A stretch of 64,000 nt of DNA from Sphingobacteriales bacterium. Lineage in GTDB: Bacteria > Bacteroidota > Bacteroidia > Chitinophagales > JADIYW01. The position numbers were made by a program, and so were the translations under genes. The notes beneath the pieces were generated by a model that made no database searches, was not told the origin of the DNA, and was given only the letters and a program-made list of their open reading frames with translations. This document shows positions 36,584 through 45,162 of this stretch, in pieces (positions within the stretch are counted from its first letter, which is position 1; each line of letters starts with the position of its first letter). The stretch covers positions 67,588 through 131,587 of the forward strand of contig CANHGL010000002.1 of the NCBI GenBank assembly GCA_947460245.1, written 5' to 3'.

Positions 36584-36606
36584 ATTATTCATTTTAAAAG
36601 TATAAC

Positions 36607-36909
36607 ATGGAAATATTTCAATTTTTTGTAGACTACAAAGAGATGATTTACTTTATTGCCTTAGCGGTTTTTGTTGGCGTAGAAGTAATTGGCGGAGTAC
36701 CTACTGTTCTTCATACGCCATTGATGTCTGGAGCCAATGCTATACATGGTGTAGTTGTCGTCGGTGCTATTATTGTTATGTTGGATACTGAACCTGATAA
36801 TTATATTGGATTAGTTTTAGGTTTTCTTGCGGTGATACTTGGAACCTTGAATGTAGTGGGCGGATTTGTTGTTACCGATAGGATGCTCGAGATGTTTAAA
36901 AAGAAATAA
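36607..36909 (+). CDS. NAD(P) transhydrogenase subunit alpha, membrane part (PntAB)
   Basis: This 100-residue membrane protein has three hydrophobic helices (FIALAVFVGVEVIGG, AIHGVVVVGAIIVM, LVLGFLAVILGTLNVVGG). It includes the family motif VPTVLHTPLMSGANAIHGV. It corresponds to the C-terminal membrane domain of an undivided PntA. It lies between pntAA and pntB in the expected order. A 67-base gap with a small hairpin (36924-36948) precedes pntB. Confidence 0.92.
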   Translation: MEIFQFFVDYKEMIYFIALAVFVGVEVIGGVPTVLHTPLMSGANAIHGVVVVGAIIVMLDTEPDNYIGLVLGFLAVILGTLNVVGGFVVTDRMLEMFKKK

Positions 36910-36923
36910 ATTTTGAGGTGTAA

Positions 36924-36948
36924 AAGCGTATTGTTGTTTTTAACGCTT
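36924..36948 (+). other. hairpin between pntAB and pntB
   Basis: AAGCGT and ACGCTT form a 6-bp stem around a 13-base T-rich loop in the 67-base gap. No T-tract follows, so it is more likely a processing or stability element than a terminator, if it does anything. Confidence 0.3.
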
Positions 36949-36976
36949 ACTTCATTTCAGAACATAAATTATAGTC

Positions 36977-38392
36977 ATGAACGAAACAATATTAAAAGGG
37001 ATTTTAGAAATTGCATACTTAATTGGGTCTGTAACCTTTGTCCTTGGTTTAAAGATGATGGGTAATGCCAAGACGGCTAGAAGAGGAAATCTTATAGGTG
37101 CGTTTGGAATGACGATAGCCATCTTAGGTACAATATTCTTATTTAGTGAAGAGTTGGTTCCTTTTAAGCTCATACTGATTTTTGCTGCTATTGCAATAGG
37201 CAGTATTATTGGTTGGATAACTGCCAAGAAAGTTGAGATGACTAAAATGCCTGAATTGGTTTCTATGTTTAATGGAATGGGCGGAGCTTGTGCAGCCTTG
37301 ATTGGATTAATTGAGTTTCCTCATATTATAAATAAGATGGGTCCTTCTCACGAGGGTACTGGCTCACTAGCATTTATTATTGCAGGGATGGTTATTGGTA
37401 CGATTTCTTTTTCGGGATCCATCATTGCTTATCTTAAGTTGGCAGGTAAGATGAATACTATCCGTCTACCCCAATACAATATTATTAACAATGCAATTCT
37501 TCTTGGTATTCTAATATTCTCAGTCCTTATAGTTTTTAACGGTGTTACCTTCCCCATCTACATAGTATGGGTGTTATTTGCTGTGGCCATTTTATATGGT
37601 ATTTTATTTACAATGCCTATTGGTGGCGCAGATATGCCGGTGGTGATTTCTTTACTCAATTCTTTTACGGGATTAGCAGCAGCATTTGGCGGCTTTTTAT
37701 ACCAGAATAAACCTATGTTAACCGGTGGTATTTTAGTGGGTTCTGCAGGTACACTGCTTACACTGGCAATGTGCAAGGCAATGAATCGTCCGCTCAGTAA
37801 TGTCATCTTTGGAGCATTTGGTGGGGGTGGCGCAGTTGCTTCCGGGGCGGACGTAACTGGAAATATAAAGGATATACAAGTTTCTGATTTAGCGGTTATG
37901 TTGAACTACTCTAAGAAGGTAGTAATTGTTCCAGGTTATGGTTTGGCTGTAGCTCAGGCACAACATATCATTCATGAATTAGAAAAAATATTAGAGGAAA
38001 GAGGGGTAGAGGTTAAGTATGCAATACACCCGGTAGCAGGCCGTATGCCCGGACATATGAATGTATTATTAGCAGAATCTAATGTAGAATACGATAAGTT
38101 AGTGGAAATGGAGGATATTAATCCGGAGTTTGAACAAACAGATGTTGTATTGGTCGTTGGTGCAAATGACGTTGTTAATCCTGCAGCAAAAACGGATCCA
38201 TCTTCTCCTATTTATGGTATGCCAATTCTGGAAGTTGATAAGGCAAAGCATATTATTGTGAATAAGCGATCTATGAGTGCAGGATATGCAGGTATAGATA
38301 ACTTATTATTCTATGATCCAAAGTGTTCGATGTTCTTTGGTGATGCCAAAAAAGCGCTTACAGAATTGGTTGCTGAGATAAAAACACTGTAA
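36977..38392 (+). CDS. pntB: NAD(P) transhydrogenase subunit beta
   Basis: The 471-residue protein has an N-terminal membrane domain of about eight helices (VTFVLGLKMM, GGACAALIGLIEFP, MPVVISLLNSFTGLAAAFGGF). A C-terminal NADP(H)-binding dIII domain follows (KVVIVPGYGLAVAQAQH, HPVAGRMPGHMNVLLAE, VVLVVGANDVVNPAA, IIVNKRSMSAGYAGIDN). It completes the three-part transhydrogenase, which supplies NADPH. Length and motifs are full. It converges on the beta-propeller gene with 9 bases between stops. Confidence 0.95.
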   Translation: MNETILKGILEIAYLIGSVTFVLGLKMMGNAKTARRGNLIGAFGMTIAILGTIFLFSEELVPFKLILIFAAIAIGSIIGWITAKKVEMTKMPELVSMFNGMGGACAALIGLIEFPHIINKMGPSHEGTGSLAFIIAGMVIGTISFSGSIIAYLKLAGKMNTIRLPQYNIINNAILLGILIFSVLIVFNGVTFPIYIVWVLFAVAILYGILFTMPIGGADMPVVISLLNSFTGLAAAFGGFLYQNKPMLTGGILVGSAGTLLTLAMCKAMNRPLSNVIFGAFGGGGAVASGADVTGNIKDIQVSDLAVMLNYSKKVVIVPGYGLAVAQAQHIIHELEKILEERGVEVKYAIHPVAGRMPGHMNVLLAESNVEYDKLVEMEDINPEFEQTDVVLVVGANDVVNPAAKTDPSSPIYGMPILEVDKAKHIIVNKRSMSAGYAGIDNLLFYDPKCSMFFGDAKKALTELVAEIKTL

Positions 38393-38401
38393 GATTTCCT
38401 T

Positions 38402-39232
38402 TTATTTTAACTGATATGCAGCTACTGTGTTGCTAAAGAAGGTAGGTATATATATTATCCTGCTCGTTGGGTTATATCCTATATCGGCACTGTTTATATT
38501 TTGTTCCCTCTGGTCTAGTAAAACTTGCTTATCACCGTTCAGTTTTATAAAGTAGACAATTCCACTCCAGCTACTAACGATAAATTCATCCGGGCTAATC
38601 TGCTCAATTCCGTCTGTACTTTCATCCATTCCGCTAACTAATAGAATAGGGTGTCCATATTGATCTACATGGTACAAGCCGCCATTATTTAAAAGATAGA
38701 TTCCTTGTTCTGTTGCTAGAAGACCGTTGGGTCTTTTTAAGTTTTCTATGAATACAGAAATCTTTTCTTTTTTTATTTTATGTACTTTACCAGTTCTGGT
38801 ATCACTTACATAGAGGATACCCTTGCTGTCTATCGCAATATCATTTAAAAATAGGGCACCCGTAATAGGAATATGCTTAATGACTTTTCCAGTAGGAATA
38901 TCAATACCTATTATTTCATTTAGGTCTGTTACATATAATGTTTGCTTATATATTCGCATTCCTTTAGGTGCGTTCAGATTGGTAATCCAATCTTTCTTAA
39001 TAATATTACCCTCTAAATCTAACTTTGCGATGAATCCTTTTCCATCTTTTTTATCCGGTTCTCCATCAATATTTGATACCAGTAAATAACCTCCTTCTGG
39101 GTAAAACAATACAGATTCAGGCGTCTTTAACAAGGGGCTGGTTTCCCAGATTTTCTGAATAATATGTTCCTGGCTATAGCTACTTTCTACAGATATGGAA
39201 AATAATAGGATGTAAAAATATTTCATTTTCAT
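38402..39232 (-). CDS. secreted SMP-30/gluconolactonase-like beta-propeller protein
   Basis: The 276-residue product has a signal peptide (about 1-20, ending SSYSQ). Propeller-blade repeats of the SMP-30/NHL kind follow: GGYLLVSNIDG, LNAPKGMRIYKQTLYVTDL, LNDIAIDSKGILYVSDT, LKRPNGLLATEQGIYLLN and FIVSSWSGIVYF. Such periplasmic or extracellular propellers may be lactonases or binding proteins; catalytic metal ligands are not obvious to me. It is divergent from a TonB-dependent receptor across a 145-base region rich in TCTAAAT heptamers, so the two may be co-regulated and act on the same compound. Confidence 0.7.
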   Translation of the reverse strand: MKMKYFYILLFSISVESSYSQEHIIQKIWETSPLLKTPESVLFYPEGGYLLVSNIDGEPDKKDGKGFIAKLDLEGNIIKKDWITNLNAPKGMRIYKQTLYVTDLNEIIGIDIPTGKVIKHIPITGALFLNDIAIDSKGILYVSDTRTGKVHKIKKEKISVFIENLKRPNGLLATEQGIYLLNNGGLYHVDQYGHPILLVSGMDESTDGIEQISPDEFIVSSWSGIVYFIKLNGDKQVLLDQREQNINSADIGYNPTSRIIYIPTFFSNTVAAYQLK

Positions 39233-39253
39233 AAGTTAAGTAATATTGATTTG

Positions 39254-39372
39254 ATTTAGATTTTATATTTCGCTACTTATTTTTAGGTATTAAAATAACA
39301 ATATTAGTTATTGTTTACTATTTAGATTGATTCTAAATTTGTACTTCTAAATTAATTTTAATTAGTCTAAAT
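39254..39372. promoter_or_regulatory. cluster of five TCTAAAT/ATTTAGA heptamers, candidate metalloregulator operator
   Basis: Exact heptamers lie at 39254-39260 and 39320-39326 (minus orientation) and at 39332-39338, 39346-39352 and 39366-39372 (plus). The pair 39320-39338 forms a perfect inverted repeat, ATTTAGA-N5-TCTAAAT, overlapping the -7 box of the TonB receptor. The half-site resembles those of DtxR/MntR- or Fur-type metal repressors, but the factor is not identified. Confidence 0.5.
39311..39341 (+). promoter_or_regulatory. promoter of the TonB receptor: TTG-N20-TAAATTTG
   Basis: A TTG (39311-39313) and the -7 box TAAATTTG (39334-39341) are 20 bases apart. Transcription would start near 39347, giving a leader of about 30 bases. 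The candidate operator overlaps the -7 box, so binding would block RNA polymerase. Confidence 0.6.
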
Positions 39373-39377
39373 AAGAA

Positions 39378-41627
39378 TTGATGATTAGGATAATAAATGT
39401 ATTTTTTCTTTCTTTTTTTATACTCTCTTTAAATGCTAAAGATAGCACCCAATTTTTGGATTCAACATTCCAATTACAGGAAGTAAATATAAAAGCCAAT
39501 CAGAATTCAAATGGGATTGGTTTTTTTGGATATGTAAAGGATCAGATTATACTGACAGGTAAAAAAAATGAGTTAATCAATTTAAACCAGACTGATGGAA
39601 ATAAGATTACTAACCAGTCAAGACAGGTTTTTGCTAAAATACCGGGCATCTTTGTTTGGGAAAATGAAAGTTCTGGTACACAAATTAATATATCAACCCG
39701 CGGATTGAGTCCTAATCGCAGTTGGGAATTTAATGTAAGGCAAAATGGATATGATATCACCCCAGATCCATTCGGTTATCCGGAGGCTTATTACAACCCA
39801 CCGTTGGAGGCCGTTAGTAAAATTCAGGTTATTCGGGGTGCTGCTGCTTTACAATTTGGAACTCAATTCGGAGGTCTTTTAAACTATATATTACCCAAAG
39901 GATCTGATAAAAAGAAGATAAGTTTTGAGACCTCCAATAGTACAGGAACGAATGGACTGGTTAGCACCTTTAATAGCATTGGTGGTACTATCGGGAAATT
40001 TAATTATTTCACTTACTATAATTTTAAGCGTGGCAATGGATGGAGAGATAATAATGATTTCAGTGTACACAATGCTTTTGTGCAGGTGCAATATGCTTTT
40101 AATCCTAAGGTCTCCATATCTGGAGAATATACTTTCTCCAGATATATTAATCAACAACCAGGAGGCTTAACCGATTCCATGTTTAGGGAAAATCCAAGAC
40201 AATCCCTCAGAAGCAGGAATTGGTTTAATGTAAACTGGCATATTGCATCGCTGCAATTGGAATATAAACCTAAAAGTAATCTGTCTATTACCTGGAAAAA
40301 TAATATGGTAGTTGGTGAACGAAATAGCATAGGATTTAATAAATCTATTACTACAAAGGATAGTATAAATGCCTCCACGTTGGAGTTTAATGCCAGACAA
40401 ATTGATCGAGATAGCTATAAAACTTTTAATTCAGAAGCAAGATTTTTTTATACCTATAAGATATTACAAAAAGAACAAGCTCTGAGTGCTGGTGTGCGAG
40501 CATCTTATGCAAGTACTTTGCGAAGACAAATAGGGAAGGGTGATTTTGGAACAGATTTTAATCTTTCTTTGCAGCAAGATAGTTTTCCCAGGTCTTTGAA
40601 TTTTACTTCTACAAACATTGCTTTGTTTGCAGAAAACATGTTTCATTTTGGTAAATATTTTTTTATTACTCCTGGAATACGTTACGAATTTGTACGTAAT
40701 ACTGCAAATGGCAGGATAGACATCCAGAGAGGCACACCGGTATTAATGCCTGAGGGTAATAAACAGTATCATATATTTTTGGCAGGCATTGGATTGCAAT
40801 ATGATCTTTTCAGTACAACAAACTTCTATGCAAATATTACACAAGCATATCGTCCGGTATTATATTCAGATTTGACACCATCCTCCACAACAGACGTTAT
40901 AGAGGATAATTTGAAATCATCCTCTGGTGTTAATATCGACTTTGGATATAGGGGAACCTATAAAGATTTTCTCACCTTTGATTTTTCAGGATACTATTTG
41001 TTGTATAAAAACCGTATTGGAAATGTAATACGCTATGTTGAGGATAATCCGGCAAATGCATCATATATTTTTAAATCTAACCTGGGAGATTCGAGAAGTG
41101 TAGGTTTAGAAGCTTTTGCAGAGATAGACTTAGTGAAGCCTTTTACGTCAAAACGTAAATTTGGAACGGTGAGTATATTCACTTCATTAGCTATAACAGA
41201 TGCCCGTTACAATGATTTTACGATTTATAAAAGCTCCGGATCATCACCTAATGTACAAATTAGTGAAATAAATTTAAAAGGAAAAAAAGTTGAATATGCA
41301 CCCTTGAATAATCATCGTTTTGGCTTAACATATAAGATTAAAGAATTTTCAACAACGTTTCAGGTTAGTGTAACTGGTAGCGTTTACACGGATGCGGAGA
41401 ATACAGAAACATCAAATGCTGCTGCTACTGTGGGTAAATTAAATGGTTATACTTTACTAGATTGGTCGTTCAGTTACTATTTTTTAAACCATTTTAATGT
41501 AAAGGGTGGTATTAATAATTTGACGAATAAACATTATGCTACGCGTAGATCCGGAGGTTATCCTGGTCCCGGTTTGCTGCCTGGAGACGGCCTTACGTGG
41601 TTTGTTTCATTTGGTATTAAAATTTAG
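39378..41627 (+). CDS. TonB-dependent outer-membrane receptor, FecA-like
   Basis: The 749-residue product has a signal peptide (about 1-20, ending LNAK). A plug domain follows (about 60-185; VFAKIPGIFVWENE, STRGLSPNRSWEF, KIQVIRGAAALQFGTQFGGLLNY), then a 22-strand barrel ending in DGLTWFVSFGIKI. The plug segment with two Gly-rich turns and the C-terminal YPGPGLLPGDG resemble FecA-type siderophore or Fe(III)-dicitrate receptors. It takes up an iron chelate or similar nutrient, powered by TonB. No carboxypeptidase-like N-terminal domain or FecR-signalling extension is seen. The divergent beta-propeller gene shares its control region. Confidence 0.88.
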   Translation: MMIRIINVFFLSFFILSLNAKDSTQFLDSTFQLQEVNIKANQNSNGIGFFGYVKDQIILTGKKNELINLNQTDGNKITNQSRQVFAKIPGIFVWENESSGTQINISTRGLSPNRSWEFNVRQNGYDITPDPFGYPEAYYNPPLEAVSKIQVIRGAAALQFGTQFGGLLNYILPKGSDKKKISFETSNSTGTNGLVSTFNSIGGTIGKFNYFTYYNFKRGNGWRDNNDFSVHNAFVQVQYAFNPKVSISGEYTFSRYINQQPGGLTDSMFRENPRQSLRSRNWFNVNWHIASLQLEYKPKSNLSITWKNNMVVGERNSIGFNKSITTKDSINASTLEFNARQIDRDSYKTFNSEARFFYTYKILQKEQALSAGVRASYASTLRRQIGKGDFGTDFNLSLQQDSFPRSLNFTSTNIALFAENMFHFGKYFFITPGIRYEFVRNTANGRIDIQRGTPVLMPEGNKQYHIFLAGIGLQYDLFSTTNFYANITQAYRPVLYSDLTPSSTTDVIEDNLKSSSGVNIDFGYRGTYKDFLTFDFSGYYLLYKNRIGNVIRYVEDNPANASYIFKSNLGDSRSVGLEAFAEIDLVKPFTSKRKFGTVSIFTSLAITDARYNDFTIYKSSGSSPNVQISEINLKGKKVEYAPLNNHRFGLTYKIKEFSTTFQVSVTGSVYTDAENTETSNAAATVGKLNGYTLLDWSFSYYFLNHFNVKGGINNLTNKHYATRRSGGYPGPGLLPGDGLTWFVSFGIKI

Positions 41628-41653
41628 GGCAGATTATAATTTCATTTTTTGCT

Positions 41654-42319
41654 TTATCGTTTATCTTTTATAAATACTGCAAATAAGCTTTTGCCTTTAT
41701 ACATATATAAAAGCCTCGAGTTTATCTTGTATTGTGTAGTCTGGCTTAATGCAAATAGAAAATCATTTTCTATAGTATTTTTCTTGCAGTACATTTTGGT
41801 AGTACCGATGGTGCCAAATGATAATGCTGTAGAGTCTGCAGAATAGCTGGAGAATAAGTTGTTGCAATCTGTATTCCCTGTAATTTGGTTATTAGATTGG
41901 AAAATTAGATAAGCTTTGCTGATTGAAAATGTTCTAGTGCCATCTTTTGTTCTTAATTTATATAAAAACCATTTTACATCTGTAGGTATACTATTTTTAT
42001 TACTTATATTGCTCGTTCGTTCTTTTTTTGCCTTGGAGCGTATTTCAATCAAGCGATATTTTTCGAATGTAATAGTATCCTTTCTTTCCTTCGAAACTTC
42101 CATTAAAAGACAATATTCGTATCCAGGTTCAGCATTAAATCCTGTAATTAGATAAGGTAATATCTTCCAGTTGTCTTCGGTGTTTTCTCTGTATTTCAGA
42201 CAATTTATTGTATCATCACAAGGTGATTTTTCTGAAGAAATATAGATAACTTTTAAGTACTCCTGACTAAAAGTCGCCAGTGAGCAAAATAGTATTAAGA
42301 GTGTTAGTGCCTTTCTCAT
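41654..42319 (-). CDS. secreted DUF4377 and META domain protein
   Basis: The 221-residue product has a signal peptide (about 1-18, ending TFSQ). A DUF4377 region follows (about 20-90; YISSEKSPCDDTINCLKYRE, ITGFNAEPGYEYCLLMEV), then a META/HslJ-like domain (about 115-218; AYLIFQSNNQITGNTDCNNLFSSY, LSFGTIGTTKMYC). The GNTDCN and TKMYC motifs are typical META features. META proteins such as HslJ are linked to heat shock and antibiotic tolerance, but the mechanism is unknown. It is divergent from the heme-binding gene with 63 bases between starts. Confidence 0.8.
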   Translation of the reverse strand: MRKALTLLILFCSLATFSQEYLKVIYISSEKSPCDDTINCLKYRENTEDNWKILPYLITGFNAEPGYEYCLLMEVSKERKDTITFEKYRLIEIRSKAKKERTSNISNKNSIPTDVKWFLYKLRTKDGTRTFSISKAYLIFQSNNQITGNTDCNNLFSSYSADSTALSFGTIGTTKMYCKKNTIENDFLFALSQTTQYKINSRLLYMYKGKSLFAVFIKDKR

Positions 42320-42382
42320 TCAGATTAAAATTAGCTTTTTGCTTTTAAATTGTATAAATTTAATGTTTAAAGTGATTATAAA

Positions 42383-42820
42383 ATGATAAGAAAAGTAGCA
42401 ATAGTTACAGTGTTTGCTTTGGTCGTGCTTCAGTTTTTCCCATCTTCGAGGAATTTAAATTCGGACTTAGTTGCATCTGATATTAGTATCGTAAAGCATG
42501 TTCCTTCAGATGTGATGGAGCTATTGCATGTTGCTTGTTATGACTGTCATAGTAATAATACACGATATCCGTGGTATGCTAGTGTTCAACCTTTAGGATG
42601 GTGGATAAATAGACATGTTGCACAAGGAAAGCATCATCTAAATTTTTCTGATTTTGGTAAATATTCTATTAAGAAGTCGAACCATAAATTAGACGAGATA
42701 GCAGAGATTGTTGGAGAAGGAGAGATGCCTTTGGGTAGCTATAGCTTAATGCATGCATCTGCAAGACTAAATTCAAATCAAAGGCAGTTGTTAATAAACT
42801 GGGCTAAGCAAGCTCAGTAA
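42383..42820 (+). CDS. membrane-anchored heme-binding domain protein, c-type
   Basis: The 145-residue product has an N-terminal membrane anchor or signal (about 4-20). A Haem_bd domain follows with one c-type heme site CYDCHSNNTRYPWY (CxxCH near 52-56), then PLGWWINRHVAQGKHHLNFSDF and the closing LNSNQRQLLINWA. The His/Met-rich middle probably supplies the second heme ligand (GEMPLGSYSLMH). The family, common in Bacteroidota, is thought to act in periplasmic electron transfer, often near c-type cytochrome peroxidases. It abuts the convergent polyprenyl synthase gene with no base between stops. Confidence 0.88.
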   Translation: MIRKVAIVTVFALVVLQFFPSSRNLNSDLVASDISIVKHVPSDVMELLHVACYDCHSNNTRYPWYASVQPLGWWINRHVAQGKHHLNFSDFGKYSIKKSNHKLDEIAEIVGEGEMPLGSYSLMHASARLNSNQRQLLINWAKQAQ

Positions 42821-43783
42821 TTAAAAGTTTCTAACTACGAGGTGTTCTACCAAGCTCTTTAGGATATCTCTTTTTGATGCTGTTAATTTAATTTTATCTA
42901 AAACAGATAGGGAGTTATTTACATAATAATCTCTTTGCTTGGTTGCGAATTCTTTAATTTTAAATTCATCATAGATGGCTAATACACCATTTATTTTTTC
43001 TGAAGGTTGGATGGTGGTTTCGATCATTAAGTGAGTCAGTCGCTCATCATTATGTTTTAGGGCTTCAATCATCAGTAATGTTTTCTTATTTTGTATAATA
43101 TCACCACCGGGTTGTTTTCCTACGAGTGTCTCATCGCCATAACAATCCAGGATATCATCTTGAATCTGGAAAGCTATCCCAAGATTCTCTGCATAGGTAT
43201 AAATTAATTTTGCCTCTTCATCACTGGCATTTCCTAATAAAGCACCGATTTGCATACTTGCTGCAAGCAGTACTGATGTCTTCAAGCGAATCATTTCAAT
43301 GTATTCCGCGTGACTTACCAATTCTTTACGCTCAAAATCGATATCGTATTGTTGTCCCTCGCAAACTTCTATTGCAGTTTTTGTATAGATTTTAAAGATC
43401 TCCTGAAACTTTGCAGAAGGCAGTCTCCCAAGTATTTCATAAGCTTTTACCAACAATACATCCCCACTAAGAATGGCAGTATTTAAGTTGTATTTTTCAT
43501 GGATAGTTTGAAAGCCTCTTCTTGTAGGAGCCTGATCCATAACATCATCATGTATTAAGGTGAAATTATGAAAGTATTCTATAGATAATGCAGCTGGAAG
43601 AGCTGTATCTATATCTCCTTCAAAGAGTTCAGCTGCTAATAATAACAGAATTGGCCTTAAACGTTTCCCTCCGATTTGTAAAAAATAGTTGTTTGGCGCA
43701 TAGAGATTCTGAGGTTCTGTCTCAAAAGATTCCTGCTTGAGATAATCAATAAATAGTATTCTTAATTCTTCTATGGTATGCAT
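42821..43783 (-). CDS. polyprenyl diphosphate synthase
   Basis: This is a 320-residue trans-isoprenyl diphosphate synthase. It has GGKRLRPILLLLAAELF near the start, the first Asp-rich motif LIHDDVMDQAPTRRG (DDVMD near 81) and the second in FQIQDDILDCYGD (near 211). It chains isopentenyl units into the side chain of menaquinone or a lipid carrier. The residue type before the first DDxxD suggests a long-chain product, but length cannot be set. Its ATG follows directly on the stop of the metallo-hydrolase gene (TAGATG), making it the last gene of the TPR-ribH-hydrolase operon. Confidence 0.92.
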   Translation of the reverse strand: MHTIEELRILFIDYLKQESFETEPQNLYAPNNYFLQIGGKRLRPILLLLAAELFEGDIDTALPAALSIEYFHNFTLIHDDVMDQAPTRRGFQTIHEKYNLNTAILSGDVLLVKAYEILGRLPSAKFQEIFKIYTKTAIEVCEGQQYDIDFERKELVSHAEYIEMIRLKTSVLLAASMQIGALLGNASDEEAKLIYTYAENLGIAFQIQDDILDCYGDETLVGKQPGGDIIQNKKTLLMIEALKHNDERLTHLMIETTIQPSEKINGVLAIYDEFKIKEFATKQRDYYVNNSLSVLDKIKLTASKRDILKSLVEHLVVRNF

Positions 43784-44620
43784 CTAAATATCTTCTAATT
43801 TTAAAAGCGTGTCGAATTCAATGCCCCTGTCAGTTCGTTTCAACGTACAACATTCTACGTCTTTATCATGCTCAAAGAATAAGATATGATTGTTTTCATA
43901 AGCTTTCTCCAGAAAAATTGTCTTTTCTTTTAAACTCTCTAAGGGTCTGATATCGTATGCCATGATATAGGGTAATTTAATATGGTGATGTGAGGGGATA
44001 AGATCCGCACAGTAGGTTATAGTTTGTTTCTTCTTATAGATATGACAAAGCATCATGGCTTCTGTATGTCCATAAACATATTCGATTTCCATGTTTTTCA
44101 TTCCCAATTCCTCATTCTCTACAAACTTTAATTTACCCGAATTGAATATGGTGGTCAGGTATTCTTTTAGGTAGGATGCTTTCTCTCTTGCATTTGGATT
44201 CATTGCCCATTCCCACTGGTTATAAGATGACCAATGGGTTGCATTTGGAAACCGCAAGGTTGGTTTTCCATTGCCATCATTTTTTAATGCACCGATACAA
44301 TGGTCAAAATGAAGATGAGTTAAAAATACATCTGTAATATCGTTTGGTGTGAAGCCCAGTTTTGCTAATGATTTTTCTAATGTTGCATCACCGAATGGCT
44401 GATAGCGTTTTCTGTAGGTGTCGTCTATAAAGTCACCCATTCCGGTATCAATCAACATTAAGCGGTCGTTATCTTCCACTAACAGACATCGCATTGACCA
44501 GGTACACATATTCTCTTTATCGGGTGGATTTAGTTTTTCCCATAAAGTTTTTGGTACAACACCAAACATTGCTCCTCCATCCAACTTAAAGAATCCGGTG
44601 TCTATGGTGTGTAATTTCAT
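43784..44620 (-). CDS. metallo-beta-lactamase-fold hydrolase
   Basis: The 278-residue protein has the metal-binding motif FLTHLHFDHCIGAL (HxHxDH near 101-106). Further ligands are in YVYGHTEAMM, TYCADLIPSHHH and FEHDKDV. The layout (DTGFFKLDGGAMFGVVPKTLW, LIDTGMGDFID) resembles lactonase or phosphonate-type MBL proteins such as the AHL-lactonase-like group. It is cytoplasmic, without signal peptide. The substrate is unknown. It is third in an operon after ribH (52-base gap) and directly followed by polyprenyl synthase. Confidence 0.88.
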   Translation of the reverse strand: MKLHTIDTGFFKLDGGAMFGVVPKTLWEKLNPPDKENMCTWSMRCLLVEDNDRLMLIDTGMGDFIDDTYRKRYQPFGDATLEKSLAKLGFTPNDITDVFLTHLHFDHCIGALKNDGNGKPTLRFPNATHWSSYNQWEWAMNPNAREKASYLKEYLTTIFNSGKLKFVENEELGMKNMEIEYVYGHTEAMMLCHIYKKKQTITYCADLIPSHHHIKLPYIMAYDIRPLESLKEKTIFLEKAYENNHILFFEHDKDVECCTLKRTDRGIEFDTLLKLEDI

Positions 44621-44672
44621 ACTGTCTATATTTAATTAAAACTATACGAAGTACATGCGCAAAAGCATTGAA

Positions 44673-45146
44673 TTAAATGGCACTCATTTTTAAAGCTGTA
44701 ATAGCTGCTTCCACTCCTTTGTTGCCGTGTTTCCCCCCGGCTCTATCTATTGCCTGTTGTTCATTATTAGGCGTTAGAACACCAAATATGAAAGGTATAT
44801 TGAGTTCTATATTGAGTTGTTGGAGGGCATTAGCTACAGATGTATTGATGTATATATCGTGGTCGGTTTCTCCTTTTATCACACAACCGAGGCAGATGAT
44901 AGCAGATAAATGCATTTGTGCCATTTTCTTTGCTGCAAATGGAAGTTCAAAGGTTCCTGGAACATAGATGACATGGATGTCTTCATTCGCAACTTTATGG
45001 AGGAGTAGAGTTTCTACACAGCCTTTTAGCAATTCAAATGTAATGTGTCTATTCCATTCGGCAACAGCAATTCCATACGACTTACCACTGCCATCAGGAA
45101 CCTTATCTGGTTGATAGCTGGATAAATTTTGTAATGAGGTTGCCAT
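44673..45146 (-). CDS. ribH: 6,7-dimethyl-8-ribityllumazine synthase
   Basis: The 157-residue protein is a complete lumazine synthase: IAVAEWNRHITFELLKGC, the VPGTFELPFAAKKM segment, ICLGCVIKGETDHDIYI with the catalytic His, VANALQQLNIELNIPFIFGVLT and a final NKGVEAAITAL. It makes the riboflavin precursor lumazine in the cytoplasm as a large oligomer. No FMN riboswitch can be present in the 16-base gap to the upstream TPR gene, so control is through the operon promoter. Confidence 0.96.
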   Translation of the reverse strand: MATSLQNLSSYQPDKVPDGSGKSYGIAVAEWNRHITFELLKGCVETLLLHKVANEDIHVIYVPGTFELPFAAKKMAQMHLSAIICLGCVIKGETDHDIYINTSVANALQQLNIELNIPFIFGVLTPNNEQQAIDRAGGKHGNKGVEAAITALKMSAI

Positions 45147-45162
45147 ATAGTGTCGCTTTATT

